Under the pieces are notes generated by a model. That model saw only the letters and a program-made list of their open reading frames with translations, was not told the DNA's origin and made no database searches. Shown here piece by piece: positions 31,323 to 44,800 of a DNA stretch of 64,000 bases. The DNA is from Omphalotus guepiniiformis (Eukaryota; Basidiomycota; Agaricomycetes; Agaricales; Omphalotaceae): NCBI GenBank assembly GCA_028554645.1, contig JAQOOI010000019.1, forward strand, positions 434,001 through 498,000. The letters run 5' to 3'. Each line of letters opens with the position of its first letter. Position 1 is the stretch's first letter. The position numbers were made by a program, and so were the translations under genes.

Positions 31323-31818
31323 GGTGGTCGTAGATGGTGAAGAATGCTACTAGCGCCAGCGCCCATGGTTGCTTCGGAAGCATAGAATGATTCCTTGCAC
31401 AGCAATCAGTCATTCAAATATTCAGTTCGCTCTCTCACGCCACCTCAGTCTATGATACTCAGAAGGTGATACTTAGAGTTGACATTGGACAATACATACA
31501 CTGAGTCATGCATATCCTACGCAACATATATGATTAAGCCTACAAGTATTAGACGCTCTACTACGACGTACATAGCCTACTTCCACTGCCGAGCTCAGCA
31601 CCAAATGTTTCAGCTCGAAGCTGAATTAGCTATTCTTTGGGGGTAGCCGGTACTGCGGATCCCTTCAAAAAGACCAAGTTGACCCCGCGCAGCATTCAAA
31701 GGTAACCTTGCCTACCTGGCCGTTACAGAGTAGTAGGGAATGAATGCGCATCTTGGCCCAACAACAAAGTTGACGTACGACGAAACCCACCGTGCAAGGG
31801 ACGAAAGAGTTTAGACAT
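31323..31818. other. intergenic stretch
   Basis: About 500 bp between two minus-strand genes. It holds the promoter of the FHA gene and the 3' flank of the large hypothetical gene. No gene is seen. Confidence 0.5.
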
Positions 31819-34800
31819 CTATCGCACCTCCGGTGCCGGAGTTGCTTCGTCTTCGGTGTTCGCGCCACTGGTATACCCTCTGCCACTCAACGCCATCTTT
31901 TGAAACTTGCGCTGAGATTTGACTGGCATGGGACTGGGGTTCTCCATGTAGAAAGGCAGGGCGTGACTTTGGTGAAAGTCGTTGTCGACTGAAGGTTGCC
32001 TTGTGGACGTCCTCGTTAAAACGTCTTCGGAATAGGTAGCGGATGCTATCTGTTCGCGATCGTCTAAATCATCGTGGCCAGCTTCTGGCTGGCTGTGGAC
32101 GACCTCTTCTCCCACATCAGGGAAGGCACTAAATGTTCGCTTTGGGATGATGTCAATCTGGCTGTCCGACATCTCGACCTCGGCATCTAACGCCGACTCG
32201 GGGTCGGGGAATCCAATAAGATGTTGGAGTGGATGCTGAGCGTACCGAGGATCGAATGCTTTGGCCTTCCCAGTGCGTGATACCTCTCGAGCCCCCTTGA
32301 CCTCCATACTCCGTTGCATCTCTTCCTTCACGACCTCCTCCAATCTTCTCACTTCATGTTTCAGATAACCGCGTATACCATCAAAGTCCCGTGCCAGCTC
32401 CCTCTCTTCCTCTCGTATCCTTCCTATCTCCCCTCTGACATCCCTAAAGCTTTCCCTCATCTCACGCAATACTTCTTCTCGCATGGTCGCAACAACCACA
32501 CGAACACCATCCTTAACATCAGCTTGGTTCCCTTCTCTAAGGTCGCTTTTCAAAGGCCCCTCCTGCAACTCTTCCCGCACTGCAAACCGGACTTCAGGCC
32601 CCAGGACCGTACTCGAAAACTCAGCAAGCTCCTCTCTGATGACTTCCCTTACCCCTTCCCTAGCAATTTCCATCATTTCTTCTTTCATCTCCTTTACGGC
32701 TTCCTCCTTCAACTGACGCAACTCCACCGAGAACTTCCGCAATGCCTCCGCAAATCCGGTGAACAGACTATCAATAATCTTCACTACTCCTTCCGGGGGT
32801 ACACTAGCGACTGCAGGTTGAGCTTGATCGACAGGCAAACTTTCATCAGGCGTAGATGTCGGGGCATCAGGAAGAGTAGCTGACGGAGGCACTGAACTAG
32901 GAATCTCAGATGGGGAAGGATTTTCGCTCGGTGTAGCCCCGTTTGTGTCGGAACGGGAATCAGCCGAAGACGATCTTGTCGAAGATGTCTTAGCAAGTTG
33001 TAAACCAGCCTTATGAGCCAGCTGATGCAGTGCCTGAAGCGGCAGTGAAGCAAGTGATGACGATTTAGTATGAGCCGCACCTGCAGCCGCATGATACGGA
33101 ACTACACCATATGACCGCAAACTATGGTTTGGGCTGTTGAGGTAAAACGGAGACACGTAAGGGCCGCAAAAGGGAGGATGTTGCAAGATGGGGATCTGAG
33201 GGAAGGAAGCGATGTTAGTGGATGTACTTGCTACGTCGCTGGACGTGTCCATGGCTGAACTGCTTGCTACAGGAGAAGCAGCGGTCGCAGCGATGCCTAA
33301 TGGATTTGTCGCGTTGTTACTATTCAACGCGGAAACTACATCGTTGCTCTGTGAAAATCAGAAAAATTTGTTAGATCATACGCTAATCTAGGTCAAAATG
33401 AGGACACGGACCTCAGAAGCCATTTCGCCACGTTTATCCACATCCATCAACTCTTCCGGTGCCCCGTGGTTTTCTTCCTGACTGAGATCTTCGCTTCCCA
33501 CTTGAGACTTCAACTCTTTAACCAGCGGCCGCCAGACCTTAGCACCCATTAATCGTGCCGCCTCTTCCTTCGTGATATTGGAGAACGCGAGAGAAGAAGC
33601 TGGACCATTACGAGAGACAGAGGGACTGGAACTGGGCGAGTGCGAGGTCTCGGTGCTAGCGGCTGCGTGGCTAGGAGCAGGCGAGTGTGAAGTAGTAGAA
33701 TTAGACATCGGGATCGTCGTAGGTAACGGAGAGGTGTCATCTTGAGCTGAGGAAGATGAGCTTTCCATAGCTCGTGCAGGATTGGTCGCCGATTGAGAGC
33801 CCGGCATCCCTAATGTCACAGGGGTAGGTACCGTTGTATCGCCAGACACAGCGATTGAGGGACTTTCCGGTGCATTCGAAGCAGAGCCTTCAGACGCAAG
33901 GTTCACTGAAGTAGCGCCGCCACTGGAAGATGTATCTTGAGCCAGTGCACGAGAAGGGTCATCAGCGGAAGGATTTGAAGGCTGAGTTGCTTCCAAGGTT
34001 GACGCCAAAACCGTGGGTACCTCCTTTCCCACGCTCAAAGACTTCGCACCAGAAGCTGGCCTGCTCCGATTCTCCTTTTCTAAAGGTGATCCAGGCCGTT
34101 TTCTGGGTATCGAACTTTGTAGCAGAACAATTGGAACAGACGTGGGAGCAGAGGACGTGGTTGTTATTTTAGCTTTAGTCGCTATGGTATCCTTAGTCTC
34201 CTTTTGATGTGGACCCGACGAATTTGAAGGTTGTGGTGTCAGGGGACTGATGAATGGGGTGGAGAAGTTTGTTGCAGGAGGGGTGGTAGAAGGGATGGTG
34301 AGAGCAGCCTGACTCTGTGCCGGCGTTCGATCGGGCATAACAGAATTAGTGGCTCCAGCAGACACGCCAGTGATCGATGTGTCCGGGTCTGAACTCTTCG
34401 CTGGTGCGCCCGTCACTGGCACCACAGCACTGTTTTTTTCAGACGTTGGTATCGAGATCTGAGCCGCTGGAGGAGATGTCCGAGCGGATGTTACAGCATT
34501 AGTCGCTGTACTCGTACTGACAGACGAGTTCGTCGGCATGCTCGTCAGTGAATCATGTCGCCACGCAGGATACTGTAACGTGTCCGTGAGAGGACATGTT
34601 GAATGCCGCTCAAATAGCGATTCAAAAGAATCCTTCGACTGCGCCTCGACTGGAGCAGCGAACGAAGGAGTGGATGACGTGAACGTAATTGAGTGATCAG
34701 CGTCAGGTGTTGGGGAGGGGAGAGCTGGAGCTACAATAGAAGAATGTTTGATTGATGAGTTCGTGGAGGACAATGTTGAGACTGGAGGGGGTAAGTTGAA

Positions 34801-35837
34801 AGGGTCATCCACAGGAAGGGCAGAAGAGTCGTGTGAAGGTGATAGTACTCCCATGGCAGTGTATCTCAATGACCACGCGTCGACCCCGCCGGGGACCGGA
34901 TCTTCACTCGTTTCCCAATACCATTTTTCATCCTTCAGCTTTAACCCTTTGATGAATTGCCGGGCAGTAACTCCGTTCATTACCTCTTCATCTGAAAGTG
35001 CGAAACCCCGATGACCTTTGATAGCCCAACGACGCCAGTCTGTGCAGGATAAAATCAGCCCAGGTATTCGCGAATAGTAAGCAAAAAGGATGTACCAAAT
35101 TTCAGAGCATCCTTCTCGTACTCCTCTTCCTGATAAGTCTCCCAAAACTCCTGCAACTGCGCTGGCGTCGAAAGAAACCATTTCAACCGGTACCTGGCCA
35201 AAGCCCTATCGAAAGTCGGACATCTCCACTTCCGATCCATACCCCTCAGTTTCCCTTCGCCTTCAAACTTTGACTGCTCATCCGCAGCGTCAAAAAGAGC
35301 TTTACACAACCTCGACACGTGTAAGATCCCAAACTTGTACTCCTGCCATTCCTTCTCCTTCGAGGCTGCTGTCAGAACTAGCTTCAGCGACAGCCATTGG
35401 AACCGCGCCAAGAACAGTAGCGGAATGCGATAGCCAACAGGTAAGATAATGACTCTGCCGTCTGCTCGTACGATTTGTACGAACGGAGAGCCCCCCTTGA
35501 TGTTCCCTCGGTGTGGGACGTCGAAGGAATTGGCGATGAGGAAATGGATGATTTTGGTATCTGACCAGTCAGCGGGGGTAATGAGTTCGAGTTCGGCAGG
35601 GTGCTTCCATCCATGTATAACTCTCTCTGGCGAACGGTCTGGCGTAGGAGAGAACCACATGATCGGTGAAGGTTCACGTTCTGCTTTGACAAGCTTCGGA
35701 CCTCGATAGGTTTTGTCTCCAGCAACTTCGGGTTCGGGTGATGAGTCCTCCTCTCTATAGAACGAAACACGTCGTGAAATGGATACTTGAGGTAGTGTTT
35801 TTCGACGACGTGAAATGTGTCTTGTTAACCCCTCCAT
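31819..35837 (-). CDS. large disordered, coiled-coil hypothetical protein
   Basis: Exons 35837-35096, 35039-33412 and 33348-31819 join in phase to 1,299 residues; introns are 56 and 63 nt (the second with a weak GTCCGT donor). Residues about 75-320 look folded, with many Trp, Phe and Arg residues and HFLIANSF, VGYRIPLLFLARFQW and YRLKWFLSTP. A long Ser/Thr/Pro/Ala-rich disordered region (about 330-960) follows, then a charged coiled coil (about 980-1140: LRQLKEEAVKEMKEEMMEI and further EE/RE repeats) and a disordered tail. The layout suggests a scaffold or regulatory protein. I do not recognise the folded part. Three long frames joined without phase conflict support one gene rather than three. 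Confidence 0.65.
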
Positions 35838-36513
35838 AGCGGATGATTTGACGCTGGTAGTCTCGGAATTTGGAGTACCCGGAAGTTTAAACGGATTGTG
35901 TGGTATGAGAGGTCAAGGCAGTTTCCCTAATGGGCGATTTCGGTGTTAGACATAAACTGCAAAAAAATGATATTAATACGGCAACAATTCGATTACACAG
36001 GTGAGCACGCACTTGGGTCCTTAGCCCCCTCTCAATCTCAGTGCTCGAAAGAGCAATAATACGGCCACGGGAGTCAGAAAGCAAGGAGAAAACGGGAGAT
36101 GTGAGAAGGATGATGAAGGTCGGTGTCAAGAGAGCTTACAGCGGAGGTTGCCGGAAATGGAAATTTTTCACTTTCAACTTGTCAACTTGGAATTTCAAAC
36201 CTGCTTGAATCCTGGTGCTAATCAGTGCATCTCCCATGATAGTAATACTCGAATACTTCCAACCTTGCCCTTTTCACCTTCAAGTTCACCGTATGCTAAG
36301 ATCACAAACTTTTTCTTTTTTTCTGGAGTAACCACGACCCGGACTTGGCCGTTGGCATAGTAGCTCTTCTGTTCGTACGAAACACGCAGTGGGGACACTA
36401 AAAAATGCTCGGAATCTATCGACTAAAGGTCTCTGACAAGGCAAGGGCTCCATTGCTAACATCTAAGCACCGGATGATATATTGTCGCCGCTTTACATTG
36501 ACTATATGCTACC
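35838..36513 (-). other. intergenic stretch with a possible unassigned exon
   Basis: On the minus strand, about 36398-36222 reads open after a TTTTTTAG acceptor-like word and encodes a conserved-looking segment (YYANGQVRVVV, KKKKFVILAYGELEGEKG). It could be an exon of a small separate gene or an upstream exon of the gene starting at 35837; no matching first exon was found. The remainder shows nothing further. Confidence 0.3.
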
Positions 36514-37938
36514 TCAAACATCAGCTACGATTCGCTCGAAAGCTTCCTTCGACCGAAGACCCTCAATTTCTCCTCCAACGTCGAAGAAAGGATAGTCGGT
36601 ATACCCTCTTCCACTAGTATCTCCACGAATATAAAAGCTATCACGATAGAAGGGTGCCAACGGGAGATCCTCAAAAATCCTTCGAGGCAGGTCAGGCTGC
36701 AAATAGTACCGCATATATGCGATAAAAGAGGCAAGATGTCAGTGCTTCAGCTTTTCGGTCTCACTTTTGGGAACACGGGTCGCAAAGCCCACTGGGTACG
36801 AACATTTGAAATATAATATCTCCCAAAAGCAATCAAATCTCCCTTCTCCGCAGCTGTCTTCATAGCCGTCTCTCTCGTGTATCCGCCAGCGGATATCAAG
36901 GGCTTTGGCCTCCATATATCGCGTACAAAGTCGTTGGAATCGTTGAGTGACACGCCTTCTGTGGAACATGTCTTGGAGCCATTAATGCGAGGTTCTACAA
37001 CGTGCAGATACGCCAGACCGGGGAAACGTTCTTTGATCTGCGTGACGAGGTATGTAAATGTTGGTATTGGATCCTTCATCCGCATGTCTATAACATACAG
37101 AATGTTGCATCAGTGTTATACGGAGTAATTTCACGAGACCATACCTTGAAAAGGACTCCAAGGACTCAGACGGATAGCAGCTCTGTCCTCCCCTACTGCC
37201 TTCGATACTGACTCCAGGACATCCAACGCAAAACGACATCGATTCTCAATACTTCCTCCGTATTTGTCAGTGCGTTTGTTGGTCACGTCTTGAATGAATT
37301 GGTCCACGAGATATCCATTCGCACCGTGTATCTCGACGCCATCGAATCCCGCACCATGAACCGCATTCGCAGCAGCCTTGCCAAAATCCTCAACGTATTC
37401 TTCAATCTCTTGAGCAGTGATGGGCCTCGGAGGTATATCCTTTCCCGAGAGTTGGACGTCCGACGCGGAGACGTAATCAAAAACTTCTCCTTCTTCCACT
37501 CCTGGATCTTCGTACTCTGCAGCTCTACCAAGGCCCCATATCTGCATATAAATGAAGCATCCCTTCGCATGAACTTCATCCACAATCTAATTTTACTCGT
37601 CATCAGATAACTGATACAATCAGTCTCAAAAGCCAAAACCGCACCTCTTTCCACGCGTCAATCTGTTCCCGGCTCCATATACCCGGCAGATGCGTCTTCC
37701 CTCCAGCCTTGGAAGAAATGAAAACAGCTTCTGTAATTATCAACGTCCCAGGCATGCTCGCTCGCTGTGAATAGTACTCCTTCACTATAGGAAGCAATGG
37801 CACATGGCTGGTTTTGGTGCTTTTATATCGAGTCTGCGGAGGATAGACGATGCGATGCTTGAGATTGACCCTTCCAACGCGAATAGGCTGAAATAATGGG
37901 GATTCAGAGGATGAATACGTAGCTGTAGACGCACACAT
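36514..37938 (-). CDS. old yellow enzyme-type NADH:flavin oxidoreductase
   Basis: Exons 37938-37645, 37586-37145, 37087-36804 and 36696-36514 join in phase to 400 residues, the usual length. These FMN enzymes reduce the C=C bond of alpha,beta-unsaturated carbonyls with NAD(P)H. Visible signatures are LFQPIRVGRVNLKHRIV at the N-terminus, YMQIWGLGR, VEIHGANGYLVDQFIQD (the His and Asn that hold the substrate carbonyl), NKRTDKYGGSIENR, the FMN phosphate-binding region around LISAGGY and FGRYYISNPDLP, then the DYPFFD C-terminus. An earlier in-frame ATG at 38004 would add 22 residues. It is transcribed away from the aldehyde dehydrogenase gene, with about 1.1 kb between the starts. Confidence 0.93.
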
Positions 37939-39049
37939 AACTATTTCCAACGACAAGCAACGTTGATGCCCAGTGTTTTTTCTCTTCGCGATTTTTAAGC
38001 ACAAGTGACATTTCTTTTTTCCAATCCGGCTACATATTGTGCCGGTTTGACAACACTGTCGCAGGGGCAGTCAATCCTTCGAGTTGACTGGTTCTTTAGA
38101 TGGAAGAAAACAGTAACAAGTTTGAGAGCGAAAGGAATATATGTATTTCCGAGACAAACAAGGTAAATGAGGCCTCCACAATCTGGCGCAGTGTGGATGG
38201 AGTAAAAACGGCCTGTCATCATGTGATGAATCAATGTATTACGTCAGCAATTATAATCTTTTGGCGCGCACCTTGCGCGTGTTCGTTCAGAACACTTGTT
38301 GTGTTCTTTTCAAACGGAAAATGTATAGCTGTCAAAACATCCTTCCAGTTCACGAAGCTTGCTTCTCATCTCTGTCAATTCTCTCTGATCTTTAATCATT
38401 GTCATATCGAATAGTTACTACATAGTCGGGGAGCTGGACCGGTCAGTAGAAAAATTTTGAATGCTGAGCGTTGAGCACGGTGCTTGACCTGATCTCGCAT
38501 ATATCTTCATCATGATCTCTAGAGCACGGATCTATCTTTGAACTTCTGGCACTGATAATTCGTTTCCTACTCGGTCGCTGAGGCACACAACTGTGTGAAA
38601 GAGGTCCGTGGTCAGCTGGCTTCCCTTCTGTGCCGCTTTCACTTTTGATATTTTCTGCATTTCTCAGCCGCACTAAGCTTCCTGGAGTTAAGCACGCTAC
38701 TTTCTTATGTTCATGTTTCTTCGAAAGCAAGCATTGAAGCTTGAAGGGCTTGCGGACGGTTCCGGTAAGGTTTCAGCGGGGGATTGTGCGATTGTAGTCC
38801 TGGGTCTTTATTCAGATGTGCCCTTCTCCGGTACGTCTTTCTAGCCTAGCAACTTCGCGAAAGAGCTTCTGCCATCAGCTGATGTCTTCGAAAGCATCAG
38901 AGAATGTAAAACGTGTCGTGTCAACTTTCTGAAAAGGAAGGACCTATGGGATGATGGAGGTAACATATAAGATAAAGGGAATGTGCACCCACAAGTCTAT
39001 ATCCCATAGCATTCTTCCCTCTCTATCGATCTATCTCATATCCTGAGCC
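37939..39049. promoter_or_regulatory. divergent upstream region with TATA-like site
   Basis: About 1.1 kb separates the starts of the old yellow enzyme (minus) and the aldehyde dehydrogenase (plus). An ACATATAAGATA word at about 38963-38974 lies some 80 bp before the aldehyde dehydrogenase ATG and is a candidate TATA box. No gene is supported here. Shared regulation of two carbonyl-detoxifying enzymes is possible, but inferred only from arrangement. Confidence 0.35.
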
Positions 39050-41477
39050 ATGCCGGAAACTTTCAAGCTTGACCTCGATACCCCAGTCTACAAGGGCGCT
39101 ATCTCTTTCAATACTGGTCTTTTCATCAATGGACAATTCGTTGATCCAGTGGACAAAGGCTTTATCGAGTAAGAATTTACCCAAGCCCGCTTTTCTCGTT
39201 TCTCATATAGGTTGTCAATAGTCTTGTGAATCCTTGTAGGTGTTCAATCTTTGGGCAATCGCGGATGAATTCCTTGACAGATATCCTGTCTAGCGACTGG
39301 AAACAGTATCACAAAGGTCTGCGCAGGGAACGAGAAGGATATTGACATCGCTGTCGAAGCTGCTCGAAAGGTACGGATATACTTACCAAAACTGCTTGCC
39401 CGACTCAGTATATAACGCTTTTCTTTCGCTTAGGCATTCAAGACTTCATGGGGATTGAAAGTGCCGGGAACCACACGAGGACGAATGATCACGAAACTAG
39501 CCGACCTTGTAGAGCAACATTTAGAGGAATTCACTGCTATCGAGTCGTTGAATGTCGGCACGTCTCTATCCTTTTGCATCTGTCGAGACGGGGCATCCTC
39601 GAGCTGACATACTTATGTCTTTCTGTCGGAAAGCCTTTTGCAGTATCTCGAATGGCTGATATTCAGAGTTCCATAGCTTGTCTAAGATACTATGGAGGTT
39701 GGGCGGACAAGATACACGGTCGGACAATCGAGGTTTGTGTGAATCTTGGTGATTATGAATTAGATGTGTTTTATTCGTTTCGTAATAGACGAATGAGAAC
39801 AAGATGGCTTATACTAGACACGAGCCTTACGGAGTCGTCGGACGTCACACTTCCTTTCTTCTATGTTTTAGCTCACACGCAGATAAACTCCAAAGGGACA
39901 AATAATCCCATGGAACTTCCCTCTAGTAAGGACTTTTGACTTCACATTTGCACTTCACCTTACAATGGCATTTACTTCCGCAGGCAATGTTATCGTGGAA
40001 GGTCGGACCCGCTTTGGCCACGGGAAATACAATTGTTCTGAAGGTACGTTGATAAAGTACCGCCGGCACCGTAGAGTTTGATTGAACCAATAACATATCT
40101 TGAATAGCCCTCCGAATTAACACCTCTCACAGCTCTAAAGCTTGCTGGTCTCGTAAACGAAGCAGGCTTCCCACCGGGTGTCTTAAATATCGTTAATGGT
40201 ACTGGTATGTCAACGCTAGATATCACTAGATCTGGAACCTCGGCACTGACGTATGATGGCTGACGACGACTGGCCCCGCTGCAGGAGCTGCAATTGCGCA
40301 TCATCCTGAAATCAGGAAAGTTTCATTCACGGGAAGCACACTCGTCGGCAGGAAGATACAAGAAGCTTCCGCCAAGTCGAATTTGAAGGCTGTTACCCTC
40401 GAGTTGGGCGGTAAGAGCCCGAACATCATCTTTGATGATGCCGATTTGGAACAGGCGGTCAAATGGGCTTCAATTGGTATCTTGTGAGATCCATATTCAC
40501 GATATCACTTTGAGTATATGCTGAACTCTCTGCTCCGTCTAGCTCGAATATGGGTAAGCAAGTGTTCTTTTCTCACCCTTTTAGAAAGATTCTGAGAAAG
40601 TGGGCCCGCTCCAGGCCAAGTGTGCACCGCCGGATCTCGTATCTTCGTTCAGGAAGGAATCTATGATGCATTTGTCAAAGCATTTAGCGAAGCCGCTCAA
40701 GGCTTGCAAGGAGCTACAGGTGATCCATTTTCCGGATCGGCTAGACATGGTCCACAGGTATCAAAAACACAATTCGAGGTAAGATTCATTTGATTAAACC
40801 TATACACGTGCCATGGTAAACGGTATAATTGGCACCTAGCGTGTTATGGGATATATCGACAGTGCAAAGTCAGAAGGTGCAACCGTGACAATAGGCGGCG
40901 AGCGACATGGATCTGATGGATTCTTCGTACAACCTACGATTTTCACCGATTGCAAACCCAATATGAAGATAGTACAAGAAGAGGTCTTTGGTCCTGTTGC
41001 TGCTGTGATCAAGTTCAAGACTGAGGAAGGTATGCGTTATGGCCTGCTTATCATGACCGCTTTCGGCTCCGTACTGAACACCCCTCCCTGTAGAGGTGAT
41101 TGAGATGGCCAATGATACACCCTATGGGTTGGCGTGTGCTGTGTTCACAGAAAACACAAGTAGAGCAATCCGAGTTGCACACGCGCTAGAGGCTGGAATG
41201 GCATGGGTACGCTCAGTTTTTACACTGCCTTATGCGTACTATCTCATACTCGATCGGTGTAATTCCTTAGGTCAACTGCTACAATTCACCAGAACATCAA
41301 GTTCCATTCGGAGGAAACAAGCAATCCGGCAATGGTCGTGAATTGGGTGTTTATGCCCTTGATACGTATGTCTTCATGCTTTTATTGTGAGATTTGATTT
41401 CTTGACTTTGACTTAACCCATAATCTAGCTATACCGAAGTGAAAGCAGTTCATATCAATATTGGTCTAAAGCTTTAG
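39050..41477 (+). CDS. NAD(P)-dependent aldehyde dehydrogenase
   Basis: About 14 exons from ATG 39050 to TAG 41475-41477 encode a class I-type enzyme of about 500 residues that oxidises aldehydes to acids. Seen in order: [34 protein letters not shown], the IIPWNFPL strand, [45 protein letters not shown] (general-base Glu), [11 protein letters not shown] (catalytic Cys), EEVFGPV and [15 protein letters not shown]. Most introns are canonical. Two junctions, near 39554-39629 and 39837-39899, keep the conserved protein only with ends other than GT...AG, whereas GT...AG choices delete conserved residues. No organelle signal is obvious; cytosolic is likely. Confidence 0.93.
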
Positions 41478-41826
41478 ATGCAGTAATTTATGTATTTAAT
41501 GTACTTAAGTTCGCATGAAATTCGACGGATTCTTAGCGTGACTTCGGATCCTTTTGCGTAGTCGCCTCAGTAGACTGAATTTGAAGACGTCACAACGCTT
41601 TCAAAGATGATACCGAGGTTATACATAGGAACTTCAATATAAGTAGCAGAACCATGGAGGGATGGGCGCTGACTGTGATGGTATGACTCACTATTATCTT
41701 ATCTTATCACATTCTCCACGGTCAGCTGGTCTCTTTAAATTTGGTCTCTTGATTTGCTAGCCGTCCTCGGCGGTGAAATCGTCCATCTTCTTCTCGTCGG
41801 CCACCATCTTGTAGCTGACTGCAAGA
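41478..41826. other. intergenic stretch
   Basis: About 350 bp between two plus-strand genes; it should contain the terminator of the aldehyde dehydrogenase and the promoter of the mannosidase. No specific site is identified. Confidence 0.4.
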
Positions 41827-44800
41827 ATGAAACAAGATGTTGCTCGGGACATTATTCTTCTCTTTTCTGGGCTTTCACCTGCAGTAGCAAAACTCACATC
41901 TTTCTCCTGGCCTCAGGACCTTCTCGCATCTGTCAACCCACTCATCGGTTCCACTGGTCCCGAGCCAAACCTCTCAGGTGGCATGATCCCATCCGCCGCA
42001 CCACCATTCGGCTCAACACGTTGGGTCGCACAGAATCAGAATAACTATGTTTCGAGTACGCCTTTCAACTATACGCGCTCGTATGAGGAGAATGGAACTG
42101 TTCATGGGTTCATGGGTACACGCCAGCCAGCAATTTGGATGGGAGAGAGCGCATGGGTGAATCTTGTCCCAGGAATCTCAGTGGATAGGAAGGTTAAAAC
42201 CGAATTCTCGGAGAGAGGAATGGCTAAGGTCAAGGGTAGTGAAAAATTCGGAGTCGGACTGTATAGCGTCGAGCTAGAGGTTCCGGAGACAGAAGGGGCA
42301 TTGGTGAAGGTGGAGATGACGGCGACGTCTCGTGTTGGTCATTTGCGCTTCACATTCAAACCAGGATCGCGTTCCACTTCGGATTACTCCCCTTACATCT
42401 TTTTGCCCACTACTCGAGTAACCACTATCTTTCATACACCCGACATTTTCGACATCGCATTTCCAAACGGCACTGTACAGATCACTCCTGACACCGCTGA
42501 AATATGCGGAAGCAATACTGAGATGCAGGACTGGATACTCGCGCCTAATAGTATTAAAGATGCTGCATCTCATTTTACTGGATGGTATTGCGCTCGATTC
42601 GATCAGTCCTTTGGCGACATAGGGTACGGTGTCACACAAAAGGATTCTCAAAGCGAGTGGACTCAAGAAGGCGGTGGAGAGGTTGTGGGAGCTTATGCCA
42701 GGTTCAGTTTCGGTAACGACTCATCATCCGAGAAGGAGCTTGTTGTCAATGTAAGGGTAGCAACGTCCCTGATTTCCGCCGACCAAGCGAGGCATAACCT
42801 TCAACTCGAGATTGGCGATGGCGAAGGCGCATCGGTTGAGTCGACGAGTGCAACCACAGAGAGTGCATGGGCTGAAAAGATTGGTCGTTTTGAGATAACG
42901 ACGGATGGTTCGCCGGAAGCTGAAGACAAGAAAGCAGTCTTTTCAACAGGAGTTTTCCATGCAATGCAGGTAATTACTACAGATAATCCATCTGCTATGC
43001 TCGTGACAAAGTCAATACTGACGCTTGTCTCTGGTAGTACCCTTATGAAGTCCACGAGGCGATACCAAACGATGACAATGATGAGAGGGCGTATCATTAT
43101 TACTCTGCTTACGACAACCAGGTTCACGAGGGCGAATCATATAGCGGCTATTCCATCTGGGTATGTCAATCGCTATTCTTCTTTATGATCATCTGACCTT
43201 TGAATCACTCCTCACCAGGACACCTACCGTGCCGAGTGGGCAATGCTTATTCTGCTGGCTCCTGAACGTATTCCCGGGATGATTCGAAGCATGCTGCACG
43301 ATTTCGAAGAAGGAGGATGGTTACCTATGTGGAAAAACGTAATTGGTAATCAGAAAGCTCAACCATGCTATAGCTAGTCTCATTGTCCCTCTAACAGAAA
43401 CGAACATCATGGTGGGCACACACGCGGACTCCCTTCTAGCCGAGGCTGTTCTCAAAGGGTTTGGAGGCTCCTCATCAAACGGCCTGACCACAACTTTCAG
43501 TGATGACGAGCTGGCTACTATCTGGGCCGCTGCATGGAAAGATGCATCCGTTCCGCCAGTTGATGACGATAGTGTGATGTACTCTGATCGAGAAGAGGTG
43601 ACCTTTTTCAGGTTCTATCCTAAGTGAAGATTCTGATAGCCTAGGAAGGGTGTGGATTACGAGGTCCGCGCAGGATTGTCCTCATTTTATGAACAGCAGA
43701 TTGACGGGAGAGGGTGGGTAGCCAACGATATACATTCTGAAAGTGTCAGCCGAACGTTGGACTATGCTTGTATGTATGCATCTCAATCTATTTGTGTTCT
43801 GTTGCTCAGTGTATCACAGACGATGATCATGCAGTTGCCGTACTGTCCGAGTTACTTCCACCTGAGATAATAGCGAAACATACGGCGAACGTGACTGCTA
43901 TTTCGCAGTTTTGGAATGAATCGGGCCCCTTCAATGTAACCGAGTTTCTACATACACGTTCCTTGACAGCTCCATGGACTGTCTGGAATCCTGCTGCTTC
44001 TGCTCCCGCTCTAGCAACTGGTGGCGAGAGTATAACGGGCTTCGTAGAAGCGCGGCAACGGAATGGGAGCTGGGCAGGTGAATGGTGTTTCGATTTCTCG
44101 GCGTTCATCTCATGAACGCTTTGCTTTCTAGGACCTTTTGATGGATTCACTGAAGGCGATCGATGGGTTTACTCATTTGCAGTCGTACACGACGTTGCTC
44201 AGCTCATCGAACATAGAGGTGGAAATGAAAGTTTTGTCAAAAGCTTGAATGAATTCTTCGACGGAGGTTGGGTCGATTTTACAAACGAGGTAATTGCTGA
44301 TCGTGTTCAGGATGCTTTCTATGTCTTGACTGCCAGTACTATAGCCTGCTCATCATACGCCTTATCTCTATGCTTTGGCTGGTGCGGCAACATACACTCA
44401 AGAGCGGGTTCGAGAGATTGCACAGAAGAATTACAACAATACCCCTAATGGACTGAGTGGTGTGAGCTCTTGGCCACTACTATCAATGTGCAGGTGCTGA
44501 TAAGTGTTTTTAGAATGAGGATTGTGGTCAGATGAGTGCTTGGTATGTATTCAGTGCTATGGGGTTCTACCCGGTAAATCCTGTATCGGGAGTATATGTC
44601 ATTGGATCGTAGGTGAACCTATGTTTGAGCTGTTTCGATGCTCACGTTATGCTTCCAGACCATTCTTTTCATCTTTGACCCTTCATATCCCCGTTCCTCC
44701 ATTTATACCCGCTTCGCATTATTCCCTGACTACGGACCCGAACTCTCCAAATTACAATCCATACTACAACTCTACGACTTCCAGCTATGTACTCCGCGTA

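Noticed and set aside
32314..32883. 189-codon plus-strand frame
   Set aside because: It is antisense to the coiled-coil coding exon of the gene at 31819-35837 and follows from its codon composition.
38660..38710. 5S rRNA-like word GAGTTAAGCACGCTAC
   Set aside because: It resembles the AGTTAAGC part of 5S rRNA, but the flanking conserved blocks are absent, so it is a chance match.
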